A stretch of DNA of 5,560 nucleotides from Bacillota bacterium. GTDB taxonomy: Bacteria > Bacillota_I > Bacilli_A > MOL361 > Turicibacteraceae. Under the pieces are notes generated by a model. The model made no database searches and had not been told where the DNA came from. It saw only the letters and a list, made by a program, of their open reading frames with translations. This document shows positions 1 through 5,560 of this stretch, piece by piece (position 1 is the stretch's first letter; every line of letters starts with the position of its first letter). Where the stretch lies: positions 10,378 to 15,937 of the forward strand of contig DNGE01000094.1 of NCBI GenBank assembly GCA_003486705.1. The letters are read 5' to 3'. Made by a program: the position numbers and the translations under genes.

Positions 1-133
1 CCGCCGCAATATTTGATGCCCAGTTCCCCGGGTCAATAAATCCGACTGTTACTAGCAAACCTGGCCCAATAAATTTGGTAATTTCCTTCAATCCCAATGT
101 TTTCTTCTGTTTATCTTTATCTTGACTCATCAT
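1..133 (-). CDS. Nramp-family divalent metal transporter (MntH-like), N-terminal part, cut by window edge
   Basis: Reading the minus strand from 133 gives 44 uninterrupted codons running off the window. A hydrophilic Lys/Asp-rich N-terminal tail of about 18 residues is followed by the first membrane segment, containing GPGLLVTVGFIDPGNWASN. The DPGN motif (D34 to N37 from the first Met) is the unwound centre of TM1 in Nramp proteins, where Asp and Asn coordinate the metal. The family imports Mn2+ and/or Fe2+ with protons across the cytoplasmic membrane, and full proteins have 11-12 TM helices and about 400-450 residues, so about a tenth is present. An AGGAGGAGG SD (136-144) precedes two tandem ATG codons (131-133 and 128-130). 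The second has the more usual spacing, so the start may be at 130. Two inverted repeats upstream may be operators. Family assignment is confident; metal preference and the exact name are not. Confidence 0.9.
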   Translation of the reverse strand, partial: MMSQDKDKQKKTLGLKEITKFIGPGLLVTVGFIDPGNWASNIAA

Positions 134-135
134 AT

Positions 136-144
136 CCTCCTCCT
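136..144 (-). promoter_or_regulatory. Strong ribosome binding site of the Nramp gene
   Basis: On the minus strand this reads AGGAGGAGG, a run of overlapping AGGAGG cores. It lies 2 nt before ATG 131-133 and 5 nt before ATG 128-130. The 5'-most core (139-144) sits 5 and 8 nt from these two starts, so it serves the second ATG best. The start of the metal transporter is therefore ambiguous by one codon. Confidence 0.75.
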
Positions 145-185
145 TTTCTCTTTTATTGTAGGATCTGTTAGACGAAAATGTTGAA

Positions 186-204
186 ATGAGATAACTTATC
201 TCAT
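186..204. promoter_or_regulatory. Perfect palindrome (ATGAGATA-N3-TATCTCAT), candidate operator of the Nramp gene
   Basis: Arms 186-193 and 197-204 are perfect 8-bp inverted complements around a 3-bp centre. The site lies about 55-70 bp upstream of the Nramp start, just downstream of a minus-strand TATCAT hexamer (218-223) that could be a -10. Size and symmetry suit a dimeric repressor such as a DtxR/MntR-type metal regulator, but the bases do not match an MntR consensus that I can quote. It could also form a small hairpin in the leader RNA. Confidence 0.4.
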
Positions 205-253
205 CGAAATCACTCGAATGATATAGTTTCAACTAATAAATTGGTAGCCTCAA

Positions 254-281
254 TTAGATAAGCACCAACAAAATTATCTAA
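254..281. promoter_or_regulatory. Inverted repeat TTAGATAA-N12-TTATCTAA, second candidate operator
   Basis: Arms 254-261 and 274-281 are perfect 8-bp inverted complements separated by 12 bp. Each shares the AGATAA/TTATCT core with the palindrome at 186-204. The right arm overlaps a possible minus-strand -10, so a bound regulator could block a promoter here. The role is inferred from position and symmetry only. Confidence 0.35.
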
Positions 282-298
282 CACAGCATAATTGTCAA
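271..298 (-). promoter_or_regulatory. Possible promoter of the Nramp gene
   Basis: The minus strand has a consensus TTGACA (293-298). After 16 nt comes a weak -10 TAATTT (271-276); a better hexamer, GATAAT (273-278), sits only 14 nt away. The perfect -35 and the overlap with the 254-281 repeat favour a regulated promoter. An alternative without a good -35 is TATCAT at 218-223. Confidence 0.3.
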
Positions 299-502
299 TT
301 AAAAATTATATTTCACCTATTTTACTTCTATACTGTTTATATATGTTGCGTCTCCTAACACTATTCGTCATTTTTTTTATAAAATAAGGTTTTTATCCCA
401 ATGAAGCAAAAAGAAACCTCCAAAAAATGAAGTTACATTCTTATTTTAAAATACAGATTCTGTGAAGCTAATTAGCAAAAGAATCGGAGAGGTTAATACG
501 AA

Positions 503-544
503 ATGAACAGCATTTTATTATCATATACGCTTTTTAATGATTAG
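503..544 (+). CDS. Possible 13-codon peptide ORF with a ribosome binding site (speculative)
   Basis: ATG at 503 opens a 13-codon frame (MNSILLSYTLFND) ending in TAG at 542-544. GGAGAGG (486-492) lies 10 nt upstream, the only reason to notice it. A dyad (456-485) directly precedes the SD. No good plus-strand promoter and no terminator specific to it were found, and no peptide family is recognised. In AT-rich DNA such an ORF can easily arise by chance, and it is the only plus-strand candidate in the window. Confidence 0.15.
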   Translation: MNSILLSYTLFND

Positions 545-594
545 CAAACCACATCATTTTTGACTAAATATTGTGAGCTATTTTTATAAATCAT

Positions 595-635
595 AAAAAA
601 ACATCCCCTACTTCAAATGAAGAATGAGATGTTTT
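595..635 (-). terminator. Rho-independent terminator after the YczE-type gene
   Basis: On the minus strand AAAACATC (628-635) pairs with GATGTTTT (598-605). An inner CTTC/GAAG stem (619-622 with 611-614) closes an ATTT loop, with a 5x5 internal mismatch between the two stems. Seven Ts (595-601) form the end of the stem and the T-run. It begins 10 bp after the stop codon at 646 and separates this gene from the Nramp gene. Confidence 0.7.
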
Positions 636-645
636 CTTATATCCG

Positions 646-1263
646 TTATTTAATTTCATCAAATGATAAACTTGGCATGAGTTTTATTAAAATACTTTGC
701 CAAAGATTAATCAGCGGGCCAAGCAAGAATGCAATGAGAATCGTTGTAAGACCTACCGGTCCTCTAGCGAAGAACGCAACAATTAAGCAAATAAAATCGA
801 TGATTAATTTTGCGTACATGAGTTTTAAATGATATTTATCTTTCACAACAACCATTAAAAAATCGATTGGACCTGGAGGAAATTTGGGTAGTAGATAAAT
901 GGCGATTCCAAGTGCTAATACTAAAAGTGCAATGACAAACACACCCCACTGAAGTAGCGTTGTATCAAGCGTCATAGCTGCTAATATATAAATCCACCCG
1001 TCAATAAAGAAACCCGTAATAATCCCAATGACAAAACTTATCAGATTAATCATTTTGCGTTGCATCAACGCTGCAATACTTAAAACAATTAATGATGATA
1101 TACTCACCCACGTACCCGGTGTTAATCCAAATAGACCGCTTAACCCAAAATTAATCGCATCCCAAGATGAAATTCCCAAACCTGTTTTAGATAATAAAAC
1201 AGCACCTAACGATAATATCGTGAGTCCAATCGTAAAAACGATGATTCGTATAAATAGTTTCAT
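646..1263 (-). CDS. YczE/YyaS/YitT-type integral membrane protein, function unknown
   Basis: A 205-residue, strongly hydrophobic protein with about five or six membrane segments (roughly 5-25, 50-68, 72-95, 103-125, 150-168, 172-194). Typical family features are a Gly-rich first helix (SLGAVLLSKTGLGISSWDAI, 18-37), a GLSGLFGLTPGTW loop (40-52), FPPGPIDFLM (128-137) and GPVGLTTILIAFLLGPLINL (168-187). These resemble the GLG.xPWD, GPRDGLM and GxGTxxxxxxxGPxI patterns of the YczE-like family. The substrate of this family is not established; some members lie beside regulators or transporters. The start at 1263 is chosen because AAGGAG (1273-1278) lies 9 nt upstream; the in-frame ATG at 1302 would add 13 residues and put this SD inside the gene. 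It has its own terminator and probably its own promoter, so it looks monocistronic. Family confidence is good, function unknown. Confidence 0.85.
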   Translation of the reverse strand: MKLFIRIIVFTIGLTILSLGAVLLSKTGLGISSWDAINFGLSGLFGLTPGTWVSISSLIVLSIAALMQRKMINLISFVIGIITGFFIDGWIYILAAMTLDTTLLQWGVFVIALLVLALGIAIYLLPKFPPGPIDFLMVVVKDKYHLKLMYAKLIIDFICLIVAFFARGPVGLTTILIAFLLGPLINLWQSILIKLMPSLSFDEIK

Positions 1264-1846
1264 TTCACATAGCTCCTTAATCAAGTTTAATACAGTAAAC
1301 AAGTCTTTCTTTACATTAGTTTTACCGTTTCATAAAAAATTATTTATGTGAGCTAGCAATAACAGAGTCGCTAAAAATGGTTGTTTCTTCTCTCACGCTA
1401 TCATTACATAATACTAACGGTCTACTCATTAGTTATTATAACACCTAATTATCTTCAAATGAGGCTTTATGTATTATAAGTCTGTTTTCTTATTAATGAT
1501 ATGATAAACGATTGGTAAAATGCTCTGTTTATAGTGTAATTATTTTAAAGTATTTTTTGAATCTTTTTTGTGTTTTACTTTTTATTCAGCCGAGGTTTAA
1601 GATTCATTTTTTCATAAAGTTAATTCAAGCATATCGATGCATGGTTCACATTTGATTCTCTATTATTTTAAATCGTTAAGTTCAGTTTTATTATGCACTT
1701 AATTTTATGGCGGTCTGTTTGTTGAGGTGTTTGATTATATTTGATTTTTAAAATCTAGTTCGGTTCCAATTTTATTGGAGATGTCTCTTGAAAAATGTAT
1801 GTGTGTGATTAAATGTTCAAGAACTATTTTCTCATTATTAAACAAT
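1264..1846. other. Long gene-free intergenic region between the ABC operon and the YczE-type gene
   Basis: About 580 bp, very AT-rich, with stops in every frame. The lower part (1264-1434) would be the leader of the YczE-type gene if the promoter at 1435-1443 is used. It has weak pairing possibilities: GTGAG 1348-1352 with CTCAC 1392-1396, and ACCGTT 1324-1329 with AACGGT 1416-1421. Above 1444 I see only short ORFs of about 10-22 codons without ribosome binding sites, a small CCAAT/ATTGG repeat (1766-1778) and no known RNA motif. It could be decayed coding DNA, but no family is recognisable. Confidence 0.55.
1435..1443 (-). promoter_or_regulatory. Extended -10 promoter candidate for the YczE-type gene
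   Basis: The minus strand reads TGTTATAAT: a perfect TATAAT (1435-1440) preceded by the TGn extension (1441-1443). The hexamer 17 nt further upstream (CTCATT, 1458-1463) is a poor -35, which extended -10 promoters tolerate. Transcription would begin near 1428 and give a leader of about 165 nt. A second TATAAT lies at 1473-1478 without the TG extension. Confidence 0.45.
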
Positions 1847-1877
1847 AAGCTCAGATAGCGAGTTGGCTATCTGAGCT
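1847..1877 (-). terminator. Strong terminator of the ABC exporter operon, possibly bidirectional
   Basis: Arms 1847-1859 (AAGCTCAGATAGC) and 1865-1877 are perfect 13-bp complements around a 5-nt loop. It starts 37 bp after the stop codon of the second ABC gene. On the minus strand the stem runs into TTATTGTTT; on the plus strand it is followed by TTTTGCTTTTG. Both sides are T-rich, so it may stop transcription in both directions, though no plus-strand gene is seen. Confidence 0.85.
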
Positions 1878-1914
1878 TTTGCTTTTGTATTATATCGCAA
1901 GGACGTTAAATCTT

Positions 1915-3696
1915 TTATGCTTCTTCAAACTGGCTGTTATAAAGTTCAGCATAGAATCCATTTTGAGCAAGTAGATCTTCGTGGTTTCCACTTTCTAGAA
2001 TGTCCCCGTCTTTTAAGACTAAAATCACATCGGCATTTTTGATCGTTGACAGTCGGTGTGCAATAACAAATGACGTACGACCTTCCATTAATTGATCCAT
2101 TGCTTGTTGAATGACAAGTTCTGTTCTTGTATCGACTGAACTTGTCGCTTCATCTAAAATTAACATCGGTGAATTTTTAAGCATCGCACGTGCAATCGTT
2201 AATTGTTGTTTTTGACCTGCTGATAAGTTGACTTTATCATTTAAAATAGTGTCATATCCATCATGTAATGTTTGAATAAAATGGTGCAGTCCAACAGACT
2301 CACAAGCGCGTTCAACTTCTTCATTAGAAATGTGCTCTTGATTGTATACAAGGTTCTCTCTAATTGAGCCTTCAAATAACCAAGTGTCTTGTAAGACCAT
2401 ACAGAATAAGTCGTGAATATTTTCTCTCGTCAATTCACTAATTGGAGTCTTATCAATGTAAATGTCACCCCCATTGATTTCATTGAAACGCATTAATAAA
2501 TTAACAAGCGTTGTTTTCCCGGCTCCAGTTGGTCCAACAATGGCAATTTTTTGCCCTGGCAAAACGTGTGTTGAGAAGTTTTTAATGACTGGTTTCTCAG
2601 AACCTGCATACGTAAATTTAACATTTTTAAATTCAACTTCACCTTTTGCAGATTGCAAAGACGTTTGTTTATGTTGTTCATCTTCCATTTCACTTGCTTC
2701 TAAGAATTCAAACACACGATGACTAGCAGCTGTTGCTGATTGTAAGTTTTGAGCCGCTTGTGCCATTTGTGCTAAAGGTTGTGTAAAATATCGGACGTAC
2801 ATGATAAAGGCGACAATAACACCAAATGAAATGACATCATTCATGGCAAGGATTGCTCCAACAATACAAACGGCAACATAACCGAGGTTCCCAATGAATG
2901 TCATTAATGGCATCATTAATCCGGATAATAACTGTGCTTTGAAAGCACTCCCTTTTAAATGATCATTAAGTGACTCAAATTTTTCACGCATTTGTTGCTC
3001 ACCATTATACGCTTTAACAATCGTATGACCACCATAAACTTCTTCAACATGACCATTTATTTTTCCTAAGTATTCTTGTTGACTTAAGAAATATTGTTGT
3101 GATTTTTTCATAATGAAGGCGATTAACCCAAATCCAATAAGTGTTGCAATAACCCCTGTAATAGTTAAAGTTACATTTGTTTTAAGCATCATAATTAATG
3201 ATCCAAAGAATAAACAAACGGCAGAAACTAATGTTCCAATACTTTGATTTAGTGTTTGACCAATCGTATCCACATCGTTTGTGACACGTGATAATATATC
3301 TCCCGTTGTTGTGTTATCATAATATGACATCGGGAGTTTATTAATTTTTTCTGATAAGGCTGTTCGTAGACTTTGAGATACTCGTTGCGTCACACCAGCC
3401 ATAATTAACCCTTGTGAAAATGATAAAACAAAGCTAACACCATACATGATAACAAGCGTCATTCCAATTTCACCAATTGCTTTTAAATCAATTTCCCCCA
3501 TTAAACCTTCTGTCATTAAATCTGTCATTTCTGACAATTTATCAGGTCCAAATAAAGTTAAAATAGTTCCAATAGAAGCACCGATTAAAGCAAAGATAAT
3601 CAATGGAAGGTATTTTTTACAATAACGAAATAGTTTGCCTAGACTCGCTTGTTGTTTTTTGTCTAGACTCGCTTGTTGTTTATTTTTTTTATTCAT
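1915..3696 (-). CDS. Heterodimeric multidrug-type ABC exporter, subunit with catalytic Walker B Glu (EfrF/LmrD/TM288-like)
   Basis: A 593-residue half-transporter: an N-terminal transmembrane domain of six helices (about 30-50, 75-98, 150-170, 176-196, 258-284, 290-310), then an ATP-binding domain (about 352-593). Visible motifs are the A-loop Tyr in FTYAG (Y363), Walker A GPTGAGKT (388-395), Q-loop Q436, signature LSAGQ (491-495), Walker B LILDE with catalytic E516, D-loop SSVD and switch H547. The signature is degenerate (Ala for the second Gly, and KQQ after it), while E516 and H547 are intact. This is the pattern of the catalytically competent NBD in asymmetric exporters. The partner is the gene just upstream, overlapping by one base. 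Start 3696 is chosen for AAAGGAGG (3707-3714) 10 nt upstream; an in-frame ATG at 3753 would add 19 residues lying within the partner gene. The N-terminal tail carries an 8-residue tandem duplication. Likely role: ATP-driven export of drugs, peptides or lipids; substrate unknown. Confidence 0.93.
   Translation of the reverse strand: MNKKNKQQASLDKKQQASLGKLFRYCKKYLPLIIFALIGASIGTILTLFGPDKLSEMTDLMTEGLMGEIDLKAIGEIGMTLVIMYGVSFVLSFSQGLIMAGVTQRVSQSLRTALSEKINKLPMSYYDNTTTGDILSRVTNDVDTIGQTLNQSIGTLVSAVCLFFGSLIMMLKTNVTLTITGVIATLIGFGLIAFIMKKSQQYFLSQQEYLGKINGHVEEVYGGHTIVKAYNGEQQMREKFESLNDHLKGSAFKAQLLSGLMMPLMTFIGNLGYVAVCIVGAILAMNDVISFGVIVAFIMYVRYFTQPLAQMAQAAQNLQSATAASHRVFEFLEASEMEDEQHKQTSLQSAKGEVEFKNVKFTYAGSEKPVIKNFSTHVLPGQKIAIVGPTGAGKTTLVNLLMRFNEINGGDIYIDKTPISELTRENIHDLFCMVLQDTWLFEGSIRENLVYNQEHISNEEVERACESVGLHHFIQTLHDGYDTILNDKVNLSAGQKQQLTIARAMLKNSPMLILDEATSSVDTRTELVIQQAMDQLMEGRTSFVIAHRLSTIKNADVILVLKDGDILESGNHEDLLAQNGFYAELYNSQFEEA
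3639..3681 (-). repeat. In-frame 24-bp tandem duplication in the second ABC gene
   Basis: The 19-bp block CTAGACTCGCTTGTTGTTT (plus strand) occurs at 3639-3657 and again at 3663-3681, a period of 24 bp. On the coding strand this gives two copies of KQQASL plus D/G and K within residues 5-21 of the protein, ahead of the first membrane helix. The copies are identical over 19 bp and the period is a multiple of three, so the frame is kept. This looks like a recent slippage duplication. Confidence 0.9.
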
Positions 3697-3714
3697 TATG
3701 CAAGTTCCTCCTTT
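3696..3714 (-). promoter_or_regulatory. Translational coupling site (SD inside the first ABC gene, TAATG overlap)
   Basis: AAAGGAGG (3707-3714) lies within the last codons of the first ABC gene and 10 nt before the ATG (3694-3696) of the second. The stop TAA (3696-3698) and the ATG share one base as TAATG. Ribosomes ending the first gene can restart on the second, which suits subunits needed in equal amounts. Confidence 0.8.
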
Positions 3715-5453
3715 GATAATTGAGAGTACGCAATCTCTTGATACACATCGCAATTTTCAATTAACTCACTATGCGTTCCCATTCCGACAATACGTCCTTC
3801 TTCTAAAACGATAATCTTATCAGCATCTTTAATTGTTCCGATACGTTGAGCAACAATTAATAACGTTGTCCCTTTTGTTTCTTTTTTCAGAACTGATCTT
3901 AACTTGCGATCTGTTTTATAATCTAGTGCTGAGAAAGAATCATCAAATATTAATATCTCTGGGCGACGAGCAATGGCTCTTGCAATCGAAAGACGTTGTT
4001 TTTGTCCACCAGACAAGTTTGTACCACCTTGGGCAATATGTGCCTCATAGCTATCTTCCATGTTTTCAACAAAATCACTTGCTTGTGCAATGCTAACAGC
4101 ATCCATCACGTCATGAATATCAGCTGAATGTTTACCATTATCACCAAATGCAATATTTGATTGAACACTTCCTTCAAACAAGCATGCCTTTTGAGAAATA
4201 TACCCAATTTTATTTCGCAGCGCTTGTGAGTCAAAATCTTTTACATTCATATCATCAACTAATATTTCCCCTTCGCTGACATCATAAAAACGAGGAATTA
4301 AGTTAATTAATGTACTCTTACCACATCCAGTTGCACCAATAAAGGCAATGGTTTCACCGCGATTTGCTTTGAAGCTAATATCATGTAAAACATAATCGTC
4401 ACTATCACTATATTTAAAGCTTACATTTTTAAATTCAATTTCTCCACTTACTCCAACAGGCGACACTTGAGCTGCTCCATTTTTAATGAGTGGTGCAGTG
4501 TCTAGTACTTCATTAATACGCTTCGCTGATACAACTGCTCTTGGCATTAAGATAAAAATAATGATTAACATCATAAAAGCCATAACAACTTGAATCGCAT
4601 ACGATGAAAATACAATCATATCTGAGAAGATTGTCATTCTTGATTGGATGTCTGCTTCACTAAGTAACAACGCCCCTACCCAATAAATAGCTAAACTTAA
4701 TCCACTCATAATTAAACTAATACTTGGCATCAAACTTGCCATCACTGAATTTGTATATAAGTTATTATGTGTTAACTCATTATTAGCTTTTGTAAATTTT
4801 GCTTCTTGATAATTTTCAGCGTTATAAGCACGAATAACACGAGTACCTGTTACATTTTCTCTTGTAATACGGTTCAAATTATCTGTTAAATATTGAATTC
4901 TTTTGAATTTAGGTAACGCAATGATAATACAAATCCCAACGATGATAAAAAGAACTAAGACAGCCACACCCGTTGAAAGTGTCCATTGCCAGCTTTTATC
5001 CATAATTTTCAACATTGCCCAAACTGCTAAAATAGGTGCTTTAACAAGCATTTGTAATCCCATTACAATAAACATTTGGATTTGCGTCACATCATTTGTT
5101 GTTCGCGTAATTAAACTAGCTGTTGAGAAATTATTAATTTCTTCCATAGAAAATGCTTGAACTTTATCAAACAACTTCAAACGCAAGCGTGCTGAAAAGT
5201 TCGCTGCAATTTTTGATGCAATCCCAGCTACTATAAATGATGTTGCTAAACTTCCCAGTGCACATAGCAACATATACCCTCCCGCTACGAGAATATCTTG
5301 CATCTCACTATTTGGTGTTTGCACTAGTGTTGTAATTTCGCTCATATAGTCTGGTAATTTTAAATCTAACCAAACTTGAGCAACGATAAATACTAAGCTA
5401 ACGGCAATCAGAACCCACTCTTTTGCTTTCAAATTTTTAAATATTTTGATCAT
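3696..5453 (-). CDS. Heterodimeric multidrug-type ABC exporter, subunit with degenerate Walker B/H-loop (EfrE/LmrC/TM287-like)
   Basis: A 585-residue half-transporter with about six helices (about 13-30, 55-78, 125-148, 158-180, 240-263, 278-303) and an ATP-binding domain (about 338-585). The start MIKIFKNLKAKEW..LKLPDYMSEITTLVQ is typical of one subunit of Bacillota two-gene exporters such as EfrEF. Visible motifs are A-loop Y348, Walker A GATGCGKST (373-381), Q-loop Q421, perfect signature LSGGQ (480-484), Walker B ILIFDD (500-505) and D-loop SALD (508-511). D505 stands where the catalytic Glu is expected, and Q536 in VAQR replaces the switch His. The ATP site built on this Walker A/B should hydrolyse poorly, while its LSGGQ completes the partner's active site. 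It is the first gene of the operon; AAGGAG (5463-5468) lies 9 nt before the ATG. No regulator gene is in the window, and the exported substrate cannot be read from the sequence. Confidence 0.93.
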   Translation of the reverse strand: MIKIFKNLKAKEWVLIAVSLVFIVAQVWLDLKLPDYMSEITTLVQTPNSEMQDILVAGGYMLLCALGSLATSFIVAGIASKIAANFSARLRLKLFDKVQAFSMEEINNFSTASLITRTTNDVTQIQMFIVMGLQMLVKAPILAVWAMLKIMDKSWQWTLSTGVAVLVLFIIVGICIIIALPKFKRIQYLTDNLNRITRENVTGTRVIRAYNAENYQEAKFTKANNELTHNNLYTNSVMASLMPSISLIMSGLSLAIYWVGALLLSEADIQSRMTIFSDMIVFSSYAIQVVMAFMMLIIIFILMPRAVVSAKRINEVLDTAPLIKNGAAQVSPVGVSGEIEFKNVSFKYSDSDDYVLHDISFKANRGETIAFIGATGCGKSTLINLIPRFYDVSEGEILVDDMNVKDFDSQALRNKIGYISQKACLFEGSVQSNIAFGDNGKHSADIHDVMDAVSIAQASDFVENMEDSYEAHIAQGGTNLSGGQKQRLSIARAIARRPEILIFDDSFSALDYKTDRKLRSVLKKETKGTTLLIVAQRIGTIKDADKIIVLEEGRIVGMGTHSELIENCDVYQEIAYSQLSKEELA

Positions 5454-5481
5454 ATTAGCTCACTCCTTCTCCTCATAATAG

Positions 5482-5494
5482 ATGTACTATACAT
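5482..5494 (-). promoter_or_regulatory. Promoter -10 inside a palindrome (ATGTA-N3-TACAT), candidate operator of the ABC operon
   Basis: The minus strand has TATAGT (5486-5491) directly preceded by TG, a plausible -10 about 33 bp from the start codon. The -35 region 16-18 nt upstream is T-rich (CTTTTC, TCTTTT) and poor. The hexamer lies wholly inside a perfect 5-bp-arm inverted repeat with a 3-bp centre (5482-5494), so a regulator bound there would occlude RNA polymerase. The regulator family cannot be assigned. Confidence 0.4.
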
Positions 5495-5560
5495 TACAAA
5501 TATTAACTGAAAAGAAACTTTTTTCAAAAAATCAAAAAAAGATATGTTGAACTAATAATA

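Larger units (their letters stand above)
134..594. other. Gene-free AT-rich intergenic region upstream of the Nramp gene
   Basis: No ORF of convincing length or codon pattern is present on either strand. It holds the SD, two inverted repeats (186-204, 254-281) and weak promoter candidates of the Nramp gene. Further upstream are a dyad (456-485) and a 13-codon plus-strand ORF with an SD (503-544), both described separately. Its upper edge abuts the terminator of the next gene. At about 460 bp it is generous for one promoter and could hide a small RNA, but no recognisable RNA family is seen. Confidence 0.6.

Noticed and set aside
306..371. 21-codon minus-strand ORF with a basic N-terminus (MTNSVRRRN...)
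   Set aside because: No SD precedes its ATG, only an A-run. Length and composition are expected by chance in AT-rich DNA.
617..832. 71-codon plus-strand ORF
   Set aside because: Lies antisense to the YczE-type gene and its terminator. It has no SD and no recognisable domain; the minus-strand frame has the membrane-protein pattern.
1028..1351. 107-codon plus-strand ORF
   Set aside because: Antisense to the start of the YczE-type gene, with no SD or family features; it is an opposite-strand reading of real coding DNA.
1606..1735. Plus-strand frame with a coding-like tail (YGGLFVEVFDYI), possible pseudogene remnant
   Set aside because: Interrupted by a stop, without SD and without any family match I can recognise. 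Too short to call a pseudogene.
3697..3753. Longer N-terminus of the second ABC protein starting at 3753
   Set aside because: It would place the perfect AAAGGAGG inside the gene and add 19 residues that match nothing typical of the family; ATG 3694-3696 has the proper SD.
5452..5476. 8-codon leader ORF (MRRRSELI) overlapping the start of the first ABC gene
   Set aside because: Its Arg-rich codons are just the purine-rich SD read as codons, and it has no SD of its own.
5482..5494. LmrR/PadR-type operator
   Set aside because: The ATGT and ACAT half-sites are 5 bp apart, not 8, and no PadR gene is visible, so the regulator family is not assigned.
1..5560. Mobile element, CRISPR array, phage or toxin-antitoxin system
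   Set aside because: No transposase or integrase frame, no regularly spaced repeats, no target-site duplications and no paired small genes are visible.

Overview
The window is AT-rich, roughly one-third G+C by eye. Its Shine-Dalgarno sequences are strong and purine-rich (AGGAGG, AAGGAG, AAAGGAGG), and its intrinsic terminators end in T-runs. This suggests a low-GC Bacillota genome. The protein families occur in Lactobacillales, Clostridia and Erysipelotrichia alike, so no genus is claimed. All four convincing genes lie on the minus strand, so transcription runs from high to low coordinates.

In transcription order, the first unit (5453 down to 1915) is a two-gene operon encoding the two half-transporters of a heterodimeric ABC exporter of the EfrEF/EfrCD/LmrCD/TM287-288 type. 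The first protein keeps a perfect LSGGQ signature but has Asp in the catalytic-Glu position and Gln in the switch-His position. The second keeps catalytic Glu and switch His but has a degenerate LSAGQ signature. Together they should form one working and one degenerate ATP site. The two ORFs share one base (TAATG), and a strong SD for the second lies inside the end of the first, so they are probably translationally coupled. A 13-bp stem terminator follows at 1847-1877. The promoter region above 5453 has a -10-like TATAGT inside a short palindrome that could be an operator.

Next comes a long non-coding stretch (1264-1846). It holds an extended -10 promoter candidate (TGTTATAAT) for the third gene, a 205-residue polytopic YczE/YyaS/YitT-type membrane protein (646-1263) of unknown substrate. 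That gene is followed by its own terminator (595-635).

A second gene-free stretch (134-594) precedes the last gene, which is cut by the window edge. It starts at 133 and encodes the first 44 residues of an Nramp-family divalent metal (Mn2+/Fe2+) transporter, identified by the DPGN metal-binding motif of TM1. Its upstream region carries two perfect 8-bp-arm inverted repeats sharing the core AGATAA/TTATCT, the best candidates here for metal-responsive operators. A 13-codon plus-strand ORF with a good SD next to a dyad is noted but not claimed as a gene.

No rRNA or tRNA gene, CRISPR array, insertion sequence or phage gene is visible. The window reads as ordinary chromosomal transport genes. The most notable points are the complementary NBD degeneracy, an in-frame 24-bp tandem duplication in the second ABC gene, and the paired palindromes upstream of the Nramp gene. 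I see no convincing undescribed system.
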